In this document: piece by piece, positions 45,162 through 53,332 of the stretch | How the letters are laid out: the number at the start of each line of letters is the position of its first letter | Numbering within the stretch: the stretch's first letter is position 1 | Program-made: the position numbers and the translations under genes | Notes under the pieces: generated by a model | Database searches by the model: none | What the model was told of the DNA's origin: nothing | Seen by the model: only the letters and a program-made list of their open reading frames with translations | NCBI RefSeq assembly: GCF_003032475.1 | Contig: NZ_CP028369.1 | Span: forward strand, 8,618,001 to 8,682,000 | DNA from: Streptomyces sp. P3 | GTDB taxonomy: Bacteria > Actinomycetota > Actinomycetes > Streptomycetales > Streptomycetaceae | DNA length: 64,000 nucleotides | Reading direction: 5' to 3'

Positions 45162-45608
45162 ACAGGCTGCCGCGGGGCAGCCACCGAGCGCCCTCGGCCA
45201 GCGGGGCCGGGCGAGTGGCTCCACCCGGCGGTGAAGGTTCTCCCCATGGTGTTCGGACTCGGGCTTCATCAGGAAGCTGTGCAGAATGCGTGCGCCGTCG
45301 GCGTCCGCGGTGACTTCGGACGGCGTGCCGTGAACGTCTCGCGGTCGGCCCTGAAAGTGGTCGGGAACACCGGGTCGGCGCCGGTCATGCCTTCCGCGAG
45401 GACGGACAAGGACGCCGCGTCGCCGGCTGAGCGCCCGGCGGGCGACGCATGACGCTCGCTCCGGTCGCGTGCGTGCTCGGAGGGAGCGTCAGGCAAGCGC
45501 CGTCGCAGCCGCTACGGAGGTGTTTCGGGCCCCAGGCTTCGTGTTCGCTCGTGGCGACGACCGGGCCGGGGAGCTCGGGTGGCCGTCCGCAGACTGTTAC
45601 TGCCGAAC

Positions 45609-45627
45609 GTACCAACGGCATTGGTAC
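45609..45627. promoter_or_regulatory. Mo-hydroxylase control dyad, copy 1 (GTACCAACGGCATTGGTAC)
   Basis: Perfect GTACCAA/TTGGTAC inverted repeat with a 5-base spacer, followed by a third half-site GTACCAA. The same 19-mer, with one base changed, recurs at 51328-51346. The ~150 bases around each dyad also align. This implies one regulator for both loci. Confidence 0.75.
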
Positions 45628-45881
45628 GCACCGAAGTCGTACCAAGGGCCTCCGCTCGTTGCGTCGCCTTGCGTGCGGCACAGTGGATGCCGTGCCCCAC
45701 CGATGGTCCAGTAGGGCGGCCGCCGGTCGTGTCACCCCTGGCCACCGCACATCTCCCGGGCCTGCGCCCCACAGCGTGAACCATGTCCTCGTCTCCGACC
45801 CCACCCCGACGGGACTGCTCACCGGAAGCAGTCGTCCACGCGCGCGCCCCGTCCACACGCGCGACCAAGGAGATCCCCACG

Positions 45882-46106
45882 TTGTCCAGCCGTTTCCTCT
45901 TCTTCCTCGGCAGTTACCGCAGCAACGGCATCAGGAAGGTGGTCGCGCCGGCGGTGCGTCGCGCGACTGCCCGCCGGCATCGAGCAGCAGTTGATCCTGC
46001 TCGCCGGGCTTGCGCTCCCCGGCTCAGCCCGGGATCCAGCCGCATGACCACCAGGCGGCGCCACCACGCCACCCCCCGCGTGCGCGTCGCAGGGGGCGGC
46101 GAATGA
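45882..46106 (+). CDS. Small ORF coupled to the orphan Mo-hydroxylase subunit
   Basis: Seventy-four-codon frame from a TTG at 45882. It has AAGGAG nine bases upstream and an ATGA overlap with the next gene. The product begins LSSRFLFFLGSYRSNGIRKV and is Arg-rich; no known domain. Its last codons (RVRVAGGGE) match the end of the FAD subunit gene of the second locus (LRVVGGGK), so it looks like the scar of a deleted FeS/FAD region, now probably used to deliver ribosomes to the large subunit. It may have no protein function. Confidence 0.45.
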   Translation: MSSRFLFFLGSYRSNGIRKVVAPAVRRATARRHRAAVDPARRACAPRLSPGSSRMTTRRRHHATPRVRVAGGGE

Positions 46107-48322
46107 GCCGGCAACCGCAGTCGGCCGTCGGAGCGCCGCTGTCCCGGGTCGACGGGCGGTTGAAGGTCACCGGCAAGGCCGAGTACGCCGCCGACCTCGG
46201 TCAAGCTCGTACCGCCGCGGGCGAAGGCACCCCCGTCATCGACGGCCTCGTCCACGCCGTCATCGTCGACAGCGGTATCGGGCTCGGCCGCATCACCGAT
46301 ATCGACACGCGCGCTGCCGAAGCCCAGCCCGGCGTCCTGACGGTGATCACCCACCGCAACGCGCCGAGGCTTCCGCCCTACGACGGAGTCTGGCCGCCGG
46401 GCCGGCGGCTTCGTGTCTTCCAGGACGACCGCGTCCGGTTCTTCGGTCAGCCCGTCGCGGTCGTCGTGGCCACCACACTGGAGGCCGCACAGCACGCCGC
46501 GAGCCTGGTGGAGCTCTCCTACGACGCCGAGAAGCCGTCGACCGAGCTCACCGGAGCCGACGGCGACGAACCCCGCACGTACGCCCGCGGCGACGCGGAC
46601 AGCGCCGTGGAGGCCGCCGCCGTGCAACTCCAGATGACGTACCGGATGGCCCGCAACCACCACAACGCGATGGAACCGCACGCCGTCGTCGCCCACTGGG
46701 ACGGCGACCGGCTCACCGTCCGGGAGAAGTCCCAGGGGGTGCGGGGCGCAGCCGCCAGCCTTGCCGGCGAGTTCGGCATCCCGCGGGAGAACGTACGCGT
46801 CATCTCCCCGTTCGTCGGCGGTGCCTTCGGCAACTCCACTCGGACCTGGCCGCACTCTGTGGCCGCGGCCCTCGCCGCGCGCGAGGTGCAACGCCCCGTC
46901 AAACTCGTCCTGAGCCGACGGCAGTTGTTCTTCGGCGTCGGTTTCCGGCCCACGTACGAGTACCGACTGCGCCTGGGCGCCGACCGGCGCGGGCGCCTGG
47001 TGGCGACCGTGCACGACGTCAGCGCCGAGACCTCCCAGTACCAGACGCACAGCGAACCGGTGCTGATTCCCGGGCAGATGCTCTACAGCACGCCCAACGT
47101 CCGTCAGACTTACCGCACGGTGCCGCTGGACGTGAGCACACCGACGTCCATGCGTGGCCCCGGCTACGGCAGCGGCGCGTACGCCATCGAGTCGGCCATG
47201 GACGAACTCGCCCACGAACTGGGCATCGACCCCATCGAACTGCGCCTGCGCAACGAGCCGTCCGCCGACGAGTCCACCGGGCAGCCGTTCTCCACCCGGC
47301 GGCTGCGCGAGTGCTACGACATCGGCGCCCGCGAGTTCGGCTGGCACCGGCGCGACCCCAAGCCCCGCTCCGTCCGTGACGGCGACCGGCTCATCGGCAT
47401 GGGCATGGCGGCCGGTGTCTACGACACCGCACGCGCCGCGGCGCAGGCTTCGGTCAGGCTCGATGCCGACGGGAGGGCCGTGATCGAGTCCGCGACCAGC
47501 GACATGGGTCCCGGCACGTACACCTCCATGGCGCAGGTGGCCGCCGACGCCCTCGGGCTGAGCATGCGCCAGGTGACCTTCCGGCTGGGCGACTCCCACA
47601 TGCCCCCGGCCCCGGTCCACGCCTCCTCCCAGACCATGGCCAGCGTCGGCTCCGCCGTCCAGGACGGCTGCGACAAGCTGCGGCAGGAGGCCGTCAAGCT
47701 CGCCGTCGAGGACGCGCGCTCGCCGCTGCACGGCGTCGACACCGGCGACGTGGTGGTCCGCGCCGGACGGCTGCACGTGAAGGACGACCCCACGCGTGGG
47801 GAGACCTACCGGCAGCTCCTCGCCCGCCTCAACCGTCCCCGTCTGGAGGCGCTCGGGTCCTACACGCCGGGGGAGCGGAGGCGGCACTCGATGTACGCCT
47901 ACGCCGCGACGTTCGCCGAGGTGGCGGTCGACGCCCGGCTCGGTGCGGTACGCGTCAGACGCATGCTCGGGGTGTACGACGCCGGACGGATCATCAACCC
48001 CAAGCTCGCCGACAGCCAGGCCCTCGGTGCCATGGTCGGCGGCATCGGCCAGGCCTTGCTGGAACACACGGTCACCGATCACCGCGACGGCCGGATCGTC
48101 AATGCCGGCCTCGCCGACTACCTTGTACCGGTGAACGCCGACGTACCCGACCTGAAGGCGGTCTACGTCGACGGCCGGGACGACGAAGCCGACCCGATCG
48201 GTGTGAAGGGCCTCGGCGAGATCGTGATCGTCGGCGTGGCGCCCGCCATCGCCAACGCCGTTTTCAACGCCACCGGACGACGCGTCCGCGACCTGCCCAT
48301 CACCGCCGAAGCCCTGCTCTGA
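46103..48322 (+). CDS. Molybdenum hydroxylase large subunit, orphan (PaoC/XdhB-like)
   Basis: Molybdopterin-binding subunit of 739 aa, of the xanthine dehydrogenase/aldehyde oxidoreductase family. It is closely related along its whole length to the product at 53329. The Mo-site loops are visible: VVSPFVGGAFGN-type (here VISPFVGGAFGNSTRTWPHS), RGPGYGSGAYAIESAMDELA and the catalytic Glu706 in GVKGLGEIVIVG. No FeS or FAD subunit gene accompanies it. It must therefore borrow the small subunits of the second locus, or be inactive. ATGA overlap with the small ORF. No Tat signal of its own. Confidence 0.9.
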   Translation: MSRQPQSAVGAPLSRVDGRLKVTGKAEYAADLGQARTAAGEGTPVIDGLVHAVIVDSGIGLGRITDIDTRAAEAQPGVLTVITHRNAPRLPPYDGVWPPGRRLRVFQDDRVRFFGQPVAVVVATTLEAAQHAASLVELSYDAEKPSTELTGADGDEPRTYARGDADSAVEAAAVQLQMTYRMARNHHNAMEPHAVVAHWDGDRLTVREKSQGVRGAAASLAGEFGIPRENVRVISPFVGGAFGNSTRTWPHSVAAALAAREVQRPVKLVLSRRQLFFGVGFRPTYEYRLRLGADRRGRLVATVHDVSAETSQYQTHSEPVLIPGQMLYSTPNVRQTYRTVPLDVSTPTSMRGPGYGSGAYAIESAMDELAHELGIDPIELRLRNEPSADESTGQPFSTRRLRECYDIGAREFGWHRRDPKPRSVRDGDRLIGMGMAAGVYDTARAAAQASVRLDADGRAVIESATSDMGPGTYTSMAQVAADALGLSMRQVTFRLGDSHMPPAPVHASSQTMASVGSAVQDGCDKLRQEAVKLAVEDARSPLHGVDTGDVVVRAGRLHVKDDPTRGETYRQLLARLNRPRLEALGSYTPGERRRHSMYAYAATFAEVAVDARLGAVRVRRMLGVYDAGRIINPKLADSQALGAMVGGIGQALLEHTVTDHRDGRIVNAGLADYLVPVNADVPDLKAVYVDGRDDEADPIGVKGLGEIVIVGVAPAIANAVFNATGRRVRDLPITAEALL

Positions 48323-48550
48323 GCCCCGGGACGGTCTCAGGAGCCCTCGCGTCGCGCGCGTGGGGGTCCCGGGCCGTCCCGCTGCCGGCTCCAGGTGCGA
48401 TGTCAGGGCGGCAGGCCGTTTGCGCGGCCCGGCCCTGCGGGCAGAGCTCGCCCTCATCCTCGACGGCAAGGGCTCGGCCTGCGGTGTCCTGACGGCGGAT
48501 GGAAGGAGCCTCCAAGCGCCGTTGCCCGATGCGCTCCACCCACGAGCGTG

Positions 48551-49234
48551 TTACACCCCGGGATCGGCCAGAACGGCGGCGGTCACCGTCAGGTGCTGGG
48601 TCAGTACGGCGGCCGCGGTGTCGGCGTCGCGGGCCAGGGCCGCCTCCTCCAGCCGACGGTGTTCGTCGGCGGCGTCACGACCGGGTGTGTGATGTGCCGA
48701 CCAGCGGCGGCCCAGTTCACTGGCGGTCCACATGCGGTCGAAGGTGTCCAGCAGCACGGGGTTGCCGCATCCCTCCAGCAGGGTGCGGTGGAAGGCACGG
48801 TGGACCTCGGACCAGGCGCCGCTGAGGTATTGGCCCTCCTCCGGCGCGTACAGAGGGGTGCGGGCGAGGCGGTGGTGGGCTGCGCGTACGCGTGCCTCCC
48901 AGTCGAGGTCCCCGCGTTCGATCGCCAGCCTCAGCACGACGGGTTCGATCGTGCGGCGGGCCTCGGCGATCTCCTGCCAGCGGTGGTCGGAGAAGGCGGG
49001 GACGGCGAAGCCGCGGTTGGGCAGCCGCTCGGCGAGGCCCTCGCCCACCACCCGCACCAACGCCTCGCGCACCACCGCCAGGCTCACCCCGTACCGGCCG
49101 GCCAGCTCCTGGGGCTTCAGTGGCTCGCCGGGCTTGAACTCGCCGCGCAGGATCCCCTCCCGCAGCTGGTCGTAGACCTGCTCGGACAGCATTTGCTTCC
49201 CCGAAGCAGGGGGGCGTTCGGACGTGTGAACCAT
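48551..49234 (-). CDS. GntR-family regulator (FadR/FCD type)
   Basis: Regulator of 227 aa. N-terminal winged helix: LSEQVYDQLREGILRGEFKP then LAGRYGVSLAVVREALVRVV. The C-terminal all-helical FCD domain has ARRTIEPVVLRLAIERGDLD, WSEVHRAFHRTLLEGCGNPV and DEHRRLEEAALARDADTAAA, with the His/Asp positions that usually bind a metal and a carboxylate effector. No ribosome site; TATACT about ten bases before the ATG suggests leaderless mRNA. It lies between the two molybdenum hydroxylase loci. Confidence 0.9.
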   Translation of the reverse strand: MVHTSERPPASGKQMLSEQVYDQLREGILRGEFKPGEPLKPQELAGRYGVSLAVVREALVRVVGEGLAERLPNRGFAVPAFSDHRWQEIAEARRTIEPVVLRLAIERGDLDWEARVRAAHHRLARTPLYAPEEGQYLSGAWSEVHRAFHRTLLEGCGNPVLLDTFDRMWTASELGRRWSAHHTPGRDAADEHRRLEEAALARDADTAAAVLTQHLTVTAAVLADPGV

Positions 49235-49257
49235 GTGCTCAGTATAGACAGAAGAAG

Positions 49258-49273
49258 AGATAATCGATTATCT
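49258..49273. promoter_or_regulatory. Perfect 16-bp palindrome (AGATAATCGATTATCT)
   Basis: Fully symmetric AT-rich site between the divergent GntR and PEBP-like genes, 24 bases from the GntR start. A likely operator of GntR or of another dimeric regulator controlling the PEBP genes. Confidence 0.7.
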
Positions 49274-49364
49274 TTATAATCGTCGATGCCGAAGCGGGGC
49301 TGTGCCGCTGCGCGGCGTACGCCGACGTCGCCCTGTTCTTGCAGACCACCCCAGGGAGAACCCC

Positions 49365-50000
49365 GTGAGAAAGTCCCTTCGCGCACTCGCCACACTGGCC
49401 GCCGCCGCAACCGCCCTCGTGGCGGGCCTCGGTGCGACGGCGGCCGCCGGGAGCGGGAGCGGCCCCGCTCACCACTCGCACCATGACGGCTACGGCCACA
49501 CCAAGATCCGCCGCGGGATTCCGGTGACCGCCGAACGGTTCCGGCTCTCCAGCCCGGACGTGCGCGACGGGGGCCGCATCCCCGAGACCGCCTGGGCGAA
49601 CGGCTTCGGCTGCACCGGCGGCAACCAGCCGATACGGCTGCGGTGGAAGGGGGCGCCCAAGACCGCGCGCGGCTTCGCGGTGTCCATGCAGGACCTGGAC
49701 GCCTCCACCGGCAGCGGCTTCTGGCACTGGATGGCCTGGGACATCCCGGCGGACACCACCAGCCTGGGCCGCGGACTGCCGGCCGGTGCGACATCCGGCA
49801 CCAACGACGGCGGGCGCGCAGGCTACGCGGGCCCGTGCCCGCCGGCCGGGGACATCACCCACCGCTACCTGATCACCGTCTACGCCCTGGACACCCCGAG
49901 CCTGGATCTGCCGGCCACCAGCACACCGGCCGTGGCCGCCTTCACGCTGAGCGGCCACGTCATCGGCTACGGCCGCATCACGGCCACCGTCCGACGCTGA
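49365..50000 (+). CDS. Secreted YbhB/YbcL-type PEBP-family protein
   Basis: Protein of 211 aa with a Sec signal peptide (~1-29: RKSLRALATLAAAATALVAG). The PEBP fold shows [59 protein letters not shown] and GHVIGYGRITATV. These proteins bind anionic ligands such as phospholipid head groups; bacterial roles are poorly known. GTG start with GGGAG seven bases upstream. Followed by a second, cytoplasmic PEBP gene. Two Cys in the mature part could form a disulphide. Confidence 0.9.
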   Translation: MRKSLRALATLAAAATALVAGLGATAAAGSGSGPAHHSHHDGYGHTKIRRGIPVTAERFRLSSPDVRDGGRIPETAWANGFGCTGGNQPIRLRWKGAPKTARGFAVSMQDLDASTGSGFWHWMAWDIPADTTSLGRGLPAGATSGTNDGGRAGYAGPCPPAGDITHRYLITVYALDTPSLDLPATSTPAVAAFTLSGHVIGYGRITATVRR

Positions 50001-50046
50001 CCCGACCCGACCCGACCCGACCCGACGCTGACCTGACCTGACCTGA
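50001..50046. repeat. Pentanucleotide tandem repeats
   Basis: Five copies of CCCGA directly after the PEBP stop codon, then CGCTGA-type spacing and three copies of CCTGA. A likely slippage tract between the two PEBP genes; no function apparent. Confidence 0.8.
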
Positions 50047-50121
50047 CCCGGACCGCCGCCCCAGCGATCGGGCACGGCGGCCCGAGAAACCCGTCCCACC
50101 ACCCAGGAAAGAAACGAAGCA

Positions 50122-50661
50122 ATGAGCGCCAACGACCCCTTCGCCAAGCTCCCCGACGTGCCGGGCTTCACTGTCACCAGCACGACCGTGGACGACGGAG
50201 GCACCTGGCCCGCCGCACAGATGTCCGGCATCGTCGGTGTCCCCGGCGGCAAGGACATCTCCCCGCAGCTGTCGTGGAGCGGTGCCCCCGAGGGCACCAG
50301 GAGCTACGCCGTCACCGTCTACGACCCGGACGCCCCGACCGGCTCCGGATTCTGGCACTGGGCCGTGGCCGACATCCCCGCCACCGTCACCGAACTGCCC
50401 GAGGGCGTCGGCGACGACACCGGCTCGGGCCTGCCCGAGGGTGCTTTCCAACTGCCCAATGACGCACGTCTGGCCCGCTTCGTGGGCGCCGCCCCGCCGC
50501 CCGGACACGGCCCGCACCGCTACTTCGTCGTGGTGCACGCCCTCGACGTGGACCACATCGGCGTCCCGGCCGACGGCACCCCCGCCTACCTCGGCTTCAC
50601 CATGGCGGGCCACATCCTCGGCCGCGCGGTCCTGACCGTCACCGCCGAGACACCCGCCTGA
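50122..50661 (+). CDS. YbhB/YbcL-type PEBP-family protein, cytoplasmic
   Basis: Protein of 179 aa, same fold as its neighbour but without a signal peptide. It shows [60 protein letters not shown] and [23 protein letters not shown] precedes the ATG. One of a secreted/cytoplasmic pair, probably from duplication. Its stop overlaps the start of a short remnant frame. Confidence 0.9.
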   Translation: MSANDPFAKLPDVPGFTVTSTTVDDGGTWPAAQMSGIVGVPGGKDISPQLSWSGAPEGTRSYAVTVYDPDAPTGSGFWHWAVADIPATVTELPEGVGDDTGSGLPEGAFQLPNDARLARFVGAAPPPGHGPHRYFVVVHALDVDHIGVPADGTPAYLGFTMAGHILGRAVLTVTAETPA

Positions 50662-50954
50662 TGCACCCCGAGGACAGCCGCGTGTCCGCGGTCACGGCGG
50701 AGCCGGTCGGGCACCCGGGCCCCTGGCCGGAGCTGCTCCACCCGACGCCGAGCGCTCCGTTCGAGGGAGTGCGCAGTTACCTGGACGTGCCGTACGCGGT
50801 GGCACCCGGCTTCCGGCCCCTCGTACTCGGCCTGCACCTGCCCGACGACGGCAGGCGCGCCGCACGCCCGGTGGCGGGACTCCTGACGCGGGGGCTGAAC
50901 GGCCGTTGGGCCCCCGAAGTGCTCACTCTCCCCGCGCCCCCGCCTGCCGGATGA
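50661..50954 (+). pseudogene. Remnant of an alpha/beta-hydrolase N-terminus
   Basis: Ninety-seven-codon frame starting inside the PEBP stop codon. The stretch SYLDVPYAVAPGFRPLVLGL then HLPDD resembles the opening of hydrolase-fold-3 esterases; the expected HGG oxyanion motif never appears and the frame ends in Pro/Ala-rich sequence. I read it as a truncated gene, with low certainty. Confidence 0.35.
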
Positions 50955-51200
50955 CCGCGCGCAGGAGAGGGCGGCTCAGCGCGCCGGCCGCCAGGATCCC
51001 GCCGACGCCGACGGCGGAGCACGCCGCGAGAACGGTCGCGCCGTGTGCGTCGAACGACGAGCCGCCGTCGGCCGCCGTCATCGATCCCGCGCACATCAGC
51101 CCCGTGGCGACAGCCCCGCCGGCCGGCACGGCGACCGGGACGAGCGTCTCGCGGTAGCGGGCGGCGTCCAGGACGCGCAGGGGGCCCGGCCAGGTGCGGC
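50923..51200 (-). pseudogene. C-terminal remnant of a membrane protein
   Basis: The minus-strand frame ends with two hydrophobic helices (around VAVPAGGAVATGLMCAGSM and TVLAACSAVGVGGILAAGAL) and the basic tail SRPLLRAVIRQAGARGE, preceded by VLDAARYRETLVP. This looks like the end of a permease-type protein with its N-terminal part lost. It meets the hydrolase remnant end to end, suggesting a deletion joint. Confidence 0.35.
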
Positions 51201-51236
51201 AGTTCCCCTGCTCTCCCCTTCCGCCACCGGACTAAG

Positions 51237-51275
51237 GACACGGTGGCCGTACGCGAACCGTACGGCCACCGTGTC
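51237..51275. terminator. 17-bp perfect hairpin before the Pao operon
   Basis: GACACGGTGGCCGTACG pairs with its exact reverse complement around CGAAC. It isolates the Pao control region from upstream transcription; it could serve both strands. Confidence 0.72.
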
Positions 51276-51327
51276 GGCATGACGACCTCCGGCGGCGGCC
51301 GGGCCGCTCTGCCTGCTACTGCCAGAC

Positions 51328-51346
51328 GTACCAACGGCAGTGGTAC
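51328..51346. promoter_or_regulatory. Mo-hydroxylase control dyad, copy 2 (GTACCAACGGCAGTGGTAC)
   Basis: Differs from 45609-45627 at one base; the arms here pair over six bases (GTACCA/TGGTAC). The following ~120 bases also align with the first locus, including CTGCTCGTTG, GTGGATG and CTGGTCC blocks. It lies about 340 bases upstream of the FeS subunit gene. Confidence 0.75.
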
Positions 51347-51685
51347 ATACCCGCGTCGTCCCAAAACCGTCTGCTCGTTGTCCGTCGCCGAATACCGCAG
51401 GGTGGATGTCGTACCGCACCGCTGGTCCGGTGAGACGGCTGCCGATCGTGTTCCACCCCGACCGCCGGACTCCTCCCGGGCCGATGGGCGGCCCCGTCCG
51501 CCGCGGCGCGAACCGTGTCCCGAGACGCCGACCCGACCGGCGCCGCTCGGGATGTGGCAGCCATGACGCCGCCCGGCGGGACTGGTCCCACCAGCGGTCC
51601 CCCACGCCCCCCACCCAGGAGATCCCCGCCGCTCGCGGCACCAGTGCTTACCACCACCCGTCCTCCGCCGACCGAGAGAGTGGGC

Positions 51686-52339
51686 ATGTCCATCGAACCC
51701 CCCGAGTCAACAGTGGCTCCACCCGAGGGATCTCCCGAGACAACTTCGTCCGACCCGTCCAGGCGCACGTTCATCGCGACCACCACCGTCGTGGGCGGTG
51801 CGGTCGTGGCGGGCGGCCTCATAGCCGGGCCGTCCGTGTTCGGCGCCGAGCGCGCGGACGCCGCCGAGGCGTCGCCCAGCAGTCGCGTCACCCTGACCGT
51901 CAACGGCGAGCGCCGCACCGTCACGGTCGACAACCGCACCTCGCTGCTGGACCTGCTGCGTGAGCACCTGGATCTGACCGGCTCGAAGAAGGGCTGCAAC
52001 GCCGGTGCCTGCGGCGCCTGCACCGTCCTGGTCGACGGTCGCCGGGTCAACTCCTGCCTGACGCTGGCGGTGCGGCTGGAGGGCGCCGAGGTCACCACCA
52101 TCGAGGGCCTGGCCAAGGGCGAACGGCTGCACCCGCTGCAGCAGGCGTTCATCGACCAGGACGCCTTCCAGTGCGGCTACTGCACCCCGGGACAGATCAT
52201 GTCCGGCGTCGGCTGCATCCAGGAGGGGCACACCGGCTCGCCGGAGGAGATCAGGGAATTCATGAGCGGCAACATCTGCCGCTGCGGCTGCTACGTGAAG
52301 ATCGTGCGGGCGGTCGAGCAGACCACGCGCGGGAAATGA
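51686..52339 (+). CDS. paoA: Tat-exported 2Fe-2S subunit of aldehyde oxidoreductase (PaoA-like)
   Basis: Iron-sulphur subunit of 217 aa that carries electrons from the Mo site to FAD. A Tat signal lies at ~25-50 (PSRRTFIATTTVVGGAVVAGG, read in parts). The plant-type 2Fe-2S cluster uses Cys104, Cys109, Cys112 and Cys124 (CNAGACGAC); the second cluster has CGYCTPGQIM and ICRCGCY. A Tat signal on only this subunit, with none on the others, is the E. coli PaoABC pattern, in which the folded complex is co-exported. First gene of the paoABC-xdhC-moaA run. Confidence 0.9.
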   Translation: MSIEPPESTVAPPEGSPETTSSDPSRRTFIATTTVVGGAVVAGGLIAGPSVFGAERADAAEASPSSRVTLTVNGERRTVTVDNRTSLLDLLREHLDLTGSKKGCNAGACGACTVLVDGRRVNSCLTLAVRLEGAEVTTIEGLAKGERLHPLQQAFIDQDAFQCGYCTPGQIMSGVGCIQEGHTGSPEEIREFMSGNICRCGCYVKIVRAVEQTTRGK

Positions 52340-52351
52340 GGCACGGTCCCC

Positions 52352-53332
52352 ATGTACCCCTTCTCCTACACCAGGGCCACCACCACCCGGCAGGCCCTCG
52401 ACGCCGGCCGTGACGGCGGGCGTTACATCGCCGGCGGCACAACACTCGTCGACCTGATGCGTGAGACCGTCGAACGTCCCCGCACACTGGTCGACATCAG
52501 CGCCCTGCCCCTGCGCGAGATCGTGGTCACCCAACGCGGGGGCCTGCGTATCGGCGCCCTGGTGCGGATGTCCGAAGCCGCCGCCCACCGGGGCGTACGC
52601 GCCCTGTACCCGGTCATCTCCGAGGCGCTGGAGCTGAGCGCGTCGGCGCAGCTGCGCAACATGGCGACCATCGGCGGCAACATCATGCAGCGCACCCGCT
52701 GCACCTACTTCCGTGATGTGACCGCCGCCTGCAACAAGCGGGAGCCGGGCTCCGGTTGTGCGGCGCGCGACGGATTCAACCGCACCCACGCGATCCTCGG
52801 AACCTCCGACGACTGTGTGGCCACCCACCCCTCCGACGTCGCCGTGGCCTTCGCCGCACTGGAGGCGACCGTGGTCGTGGTCGGCCCGGACGGAGAGCGC
52901 AGCGTGCCCTTCGCCGACTTCCTGTTCAGGCCGGGCAGCACACCACACCGCGAACAAGCCCTGCGTCGGGACGAGTTGATCACCGGCGTCGAGATCCCGG
53001 CCTTTCCGCGCCCGCTCAGGTCGGGCTATCTGAAGGTGCGTGACCGGCAGTCGTACGAGTTCGCCCTCACCTCGGCGGCCGTCGCCCTGCACCTCCGCGG
53101 CGGGGTGATCCGCGAGGCCAAGGTCGCCGCCGGAGGCGTGGGCACCGTGCCCTGGAAACTGCCCGCCGTCGAGCGAGAGCTGATCGGGCGGCGGCCGTCC
53201 GACGCCCTGTGGACCAAGGCCGCCGAGCGAGCGGCGGACGCGGCCCGGCCCCTCCGACACAACCGCTTCAAGGTCGAGTTGCTCAAACGGACCGTCGAGC
53301 GCCAACTGCGCGTCGTAGGGGGTGGCAAGTGA
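52352..53332 (+). CDS. paoB: FAD and 4Fe-4S subunit of aldehyde oxidoreductase (PaoB-like)
   Basis: FAD-binding subunit of 326 aa. The flavin loop is YIAGGTTLVDLMRETV; NMATIGGNIMQRTRC is the second FAD contact. A Cys-rich insert (Cys117, Cys127, Cys136 and Cys155; RDVTAACNKREPGSGCAAR) matches the extra 4Fe-4S cluster of E. coli PaoB, which ordinary XdhA/B FAD subunits lack. Its stop overlaps the large-subunit GTG (GTGA), so translation is coupled. Confidence 0.9.
   Translation: MYPFSYTRATTTRQALDAGRDGGRYIAGGTTLVDLMRETVERPRTLVDISALPLREIVVTQRGGLRIGALVRMSEAAAHRGVRALYPVISEALELSASAQLRNMATIGGNIMQRTRCTYFRDVTAACNKREPGSGCAARDGFNRTHAILGTSDDCVATHPSDVAVAFAALEATVVVVGPDGERSVPFADFLFRPGSTPHREQALRRDELITGVEIPAFPRPLRSGYLKVRDRQSYEFALTSAAVALHLRGGVIREAKVAAGGVGTVPWKLPAVERELIGRRPSDALWTKAAERAADAARPLRHNRFKVELLKRTVERQLRVVGGGK

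Larger units (their letters stand above)
45034..45881. other. 848-base non-coding region: exporter promoter and control region of the orphan Mo-hydroxylase
   Basis: No supported gene in most of this stretch. It contains the 18-base palindrome 45144-45161 on the exporter side, and from about 45600 a stretch closely related to the one before the second molybdenum hydroxylase operon (51319-51630), ending in AGGAGATCCCC. Confidence 0.5.

Noticed and set aside
45385..45858. Minus-strand frame over the Mo-hydroxylase control region, with a similar frame at 51096-51641
   Set aside because: The two regions are related, but the frames differ in length and carry changes that do not follow codon-type conservation; it is better explained as conserved regulatory DNA.
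45914..48469. 851-codon minus-strand frame opposite the orphan Mo-hydroxylase
   Set aside because: Shadow; the same type of frame appears opposite paoC (53026-55824).
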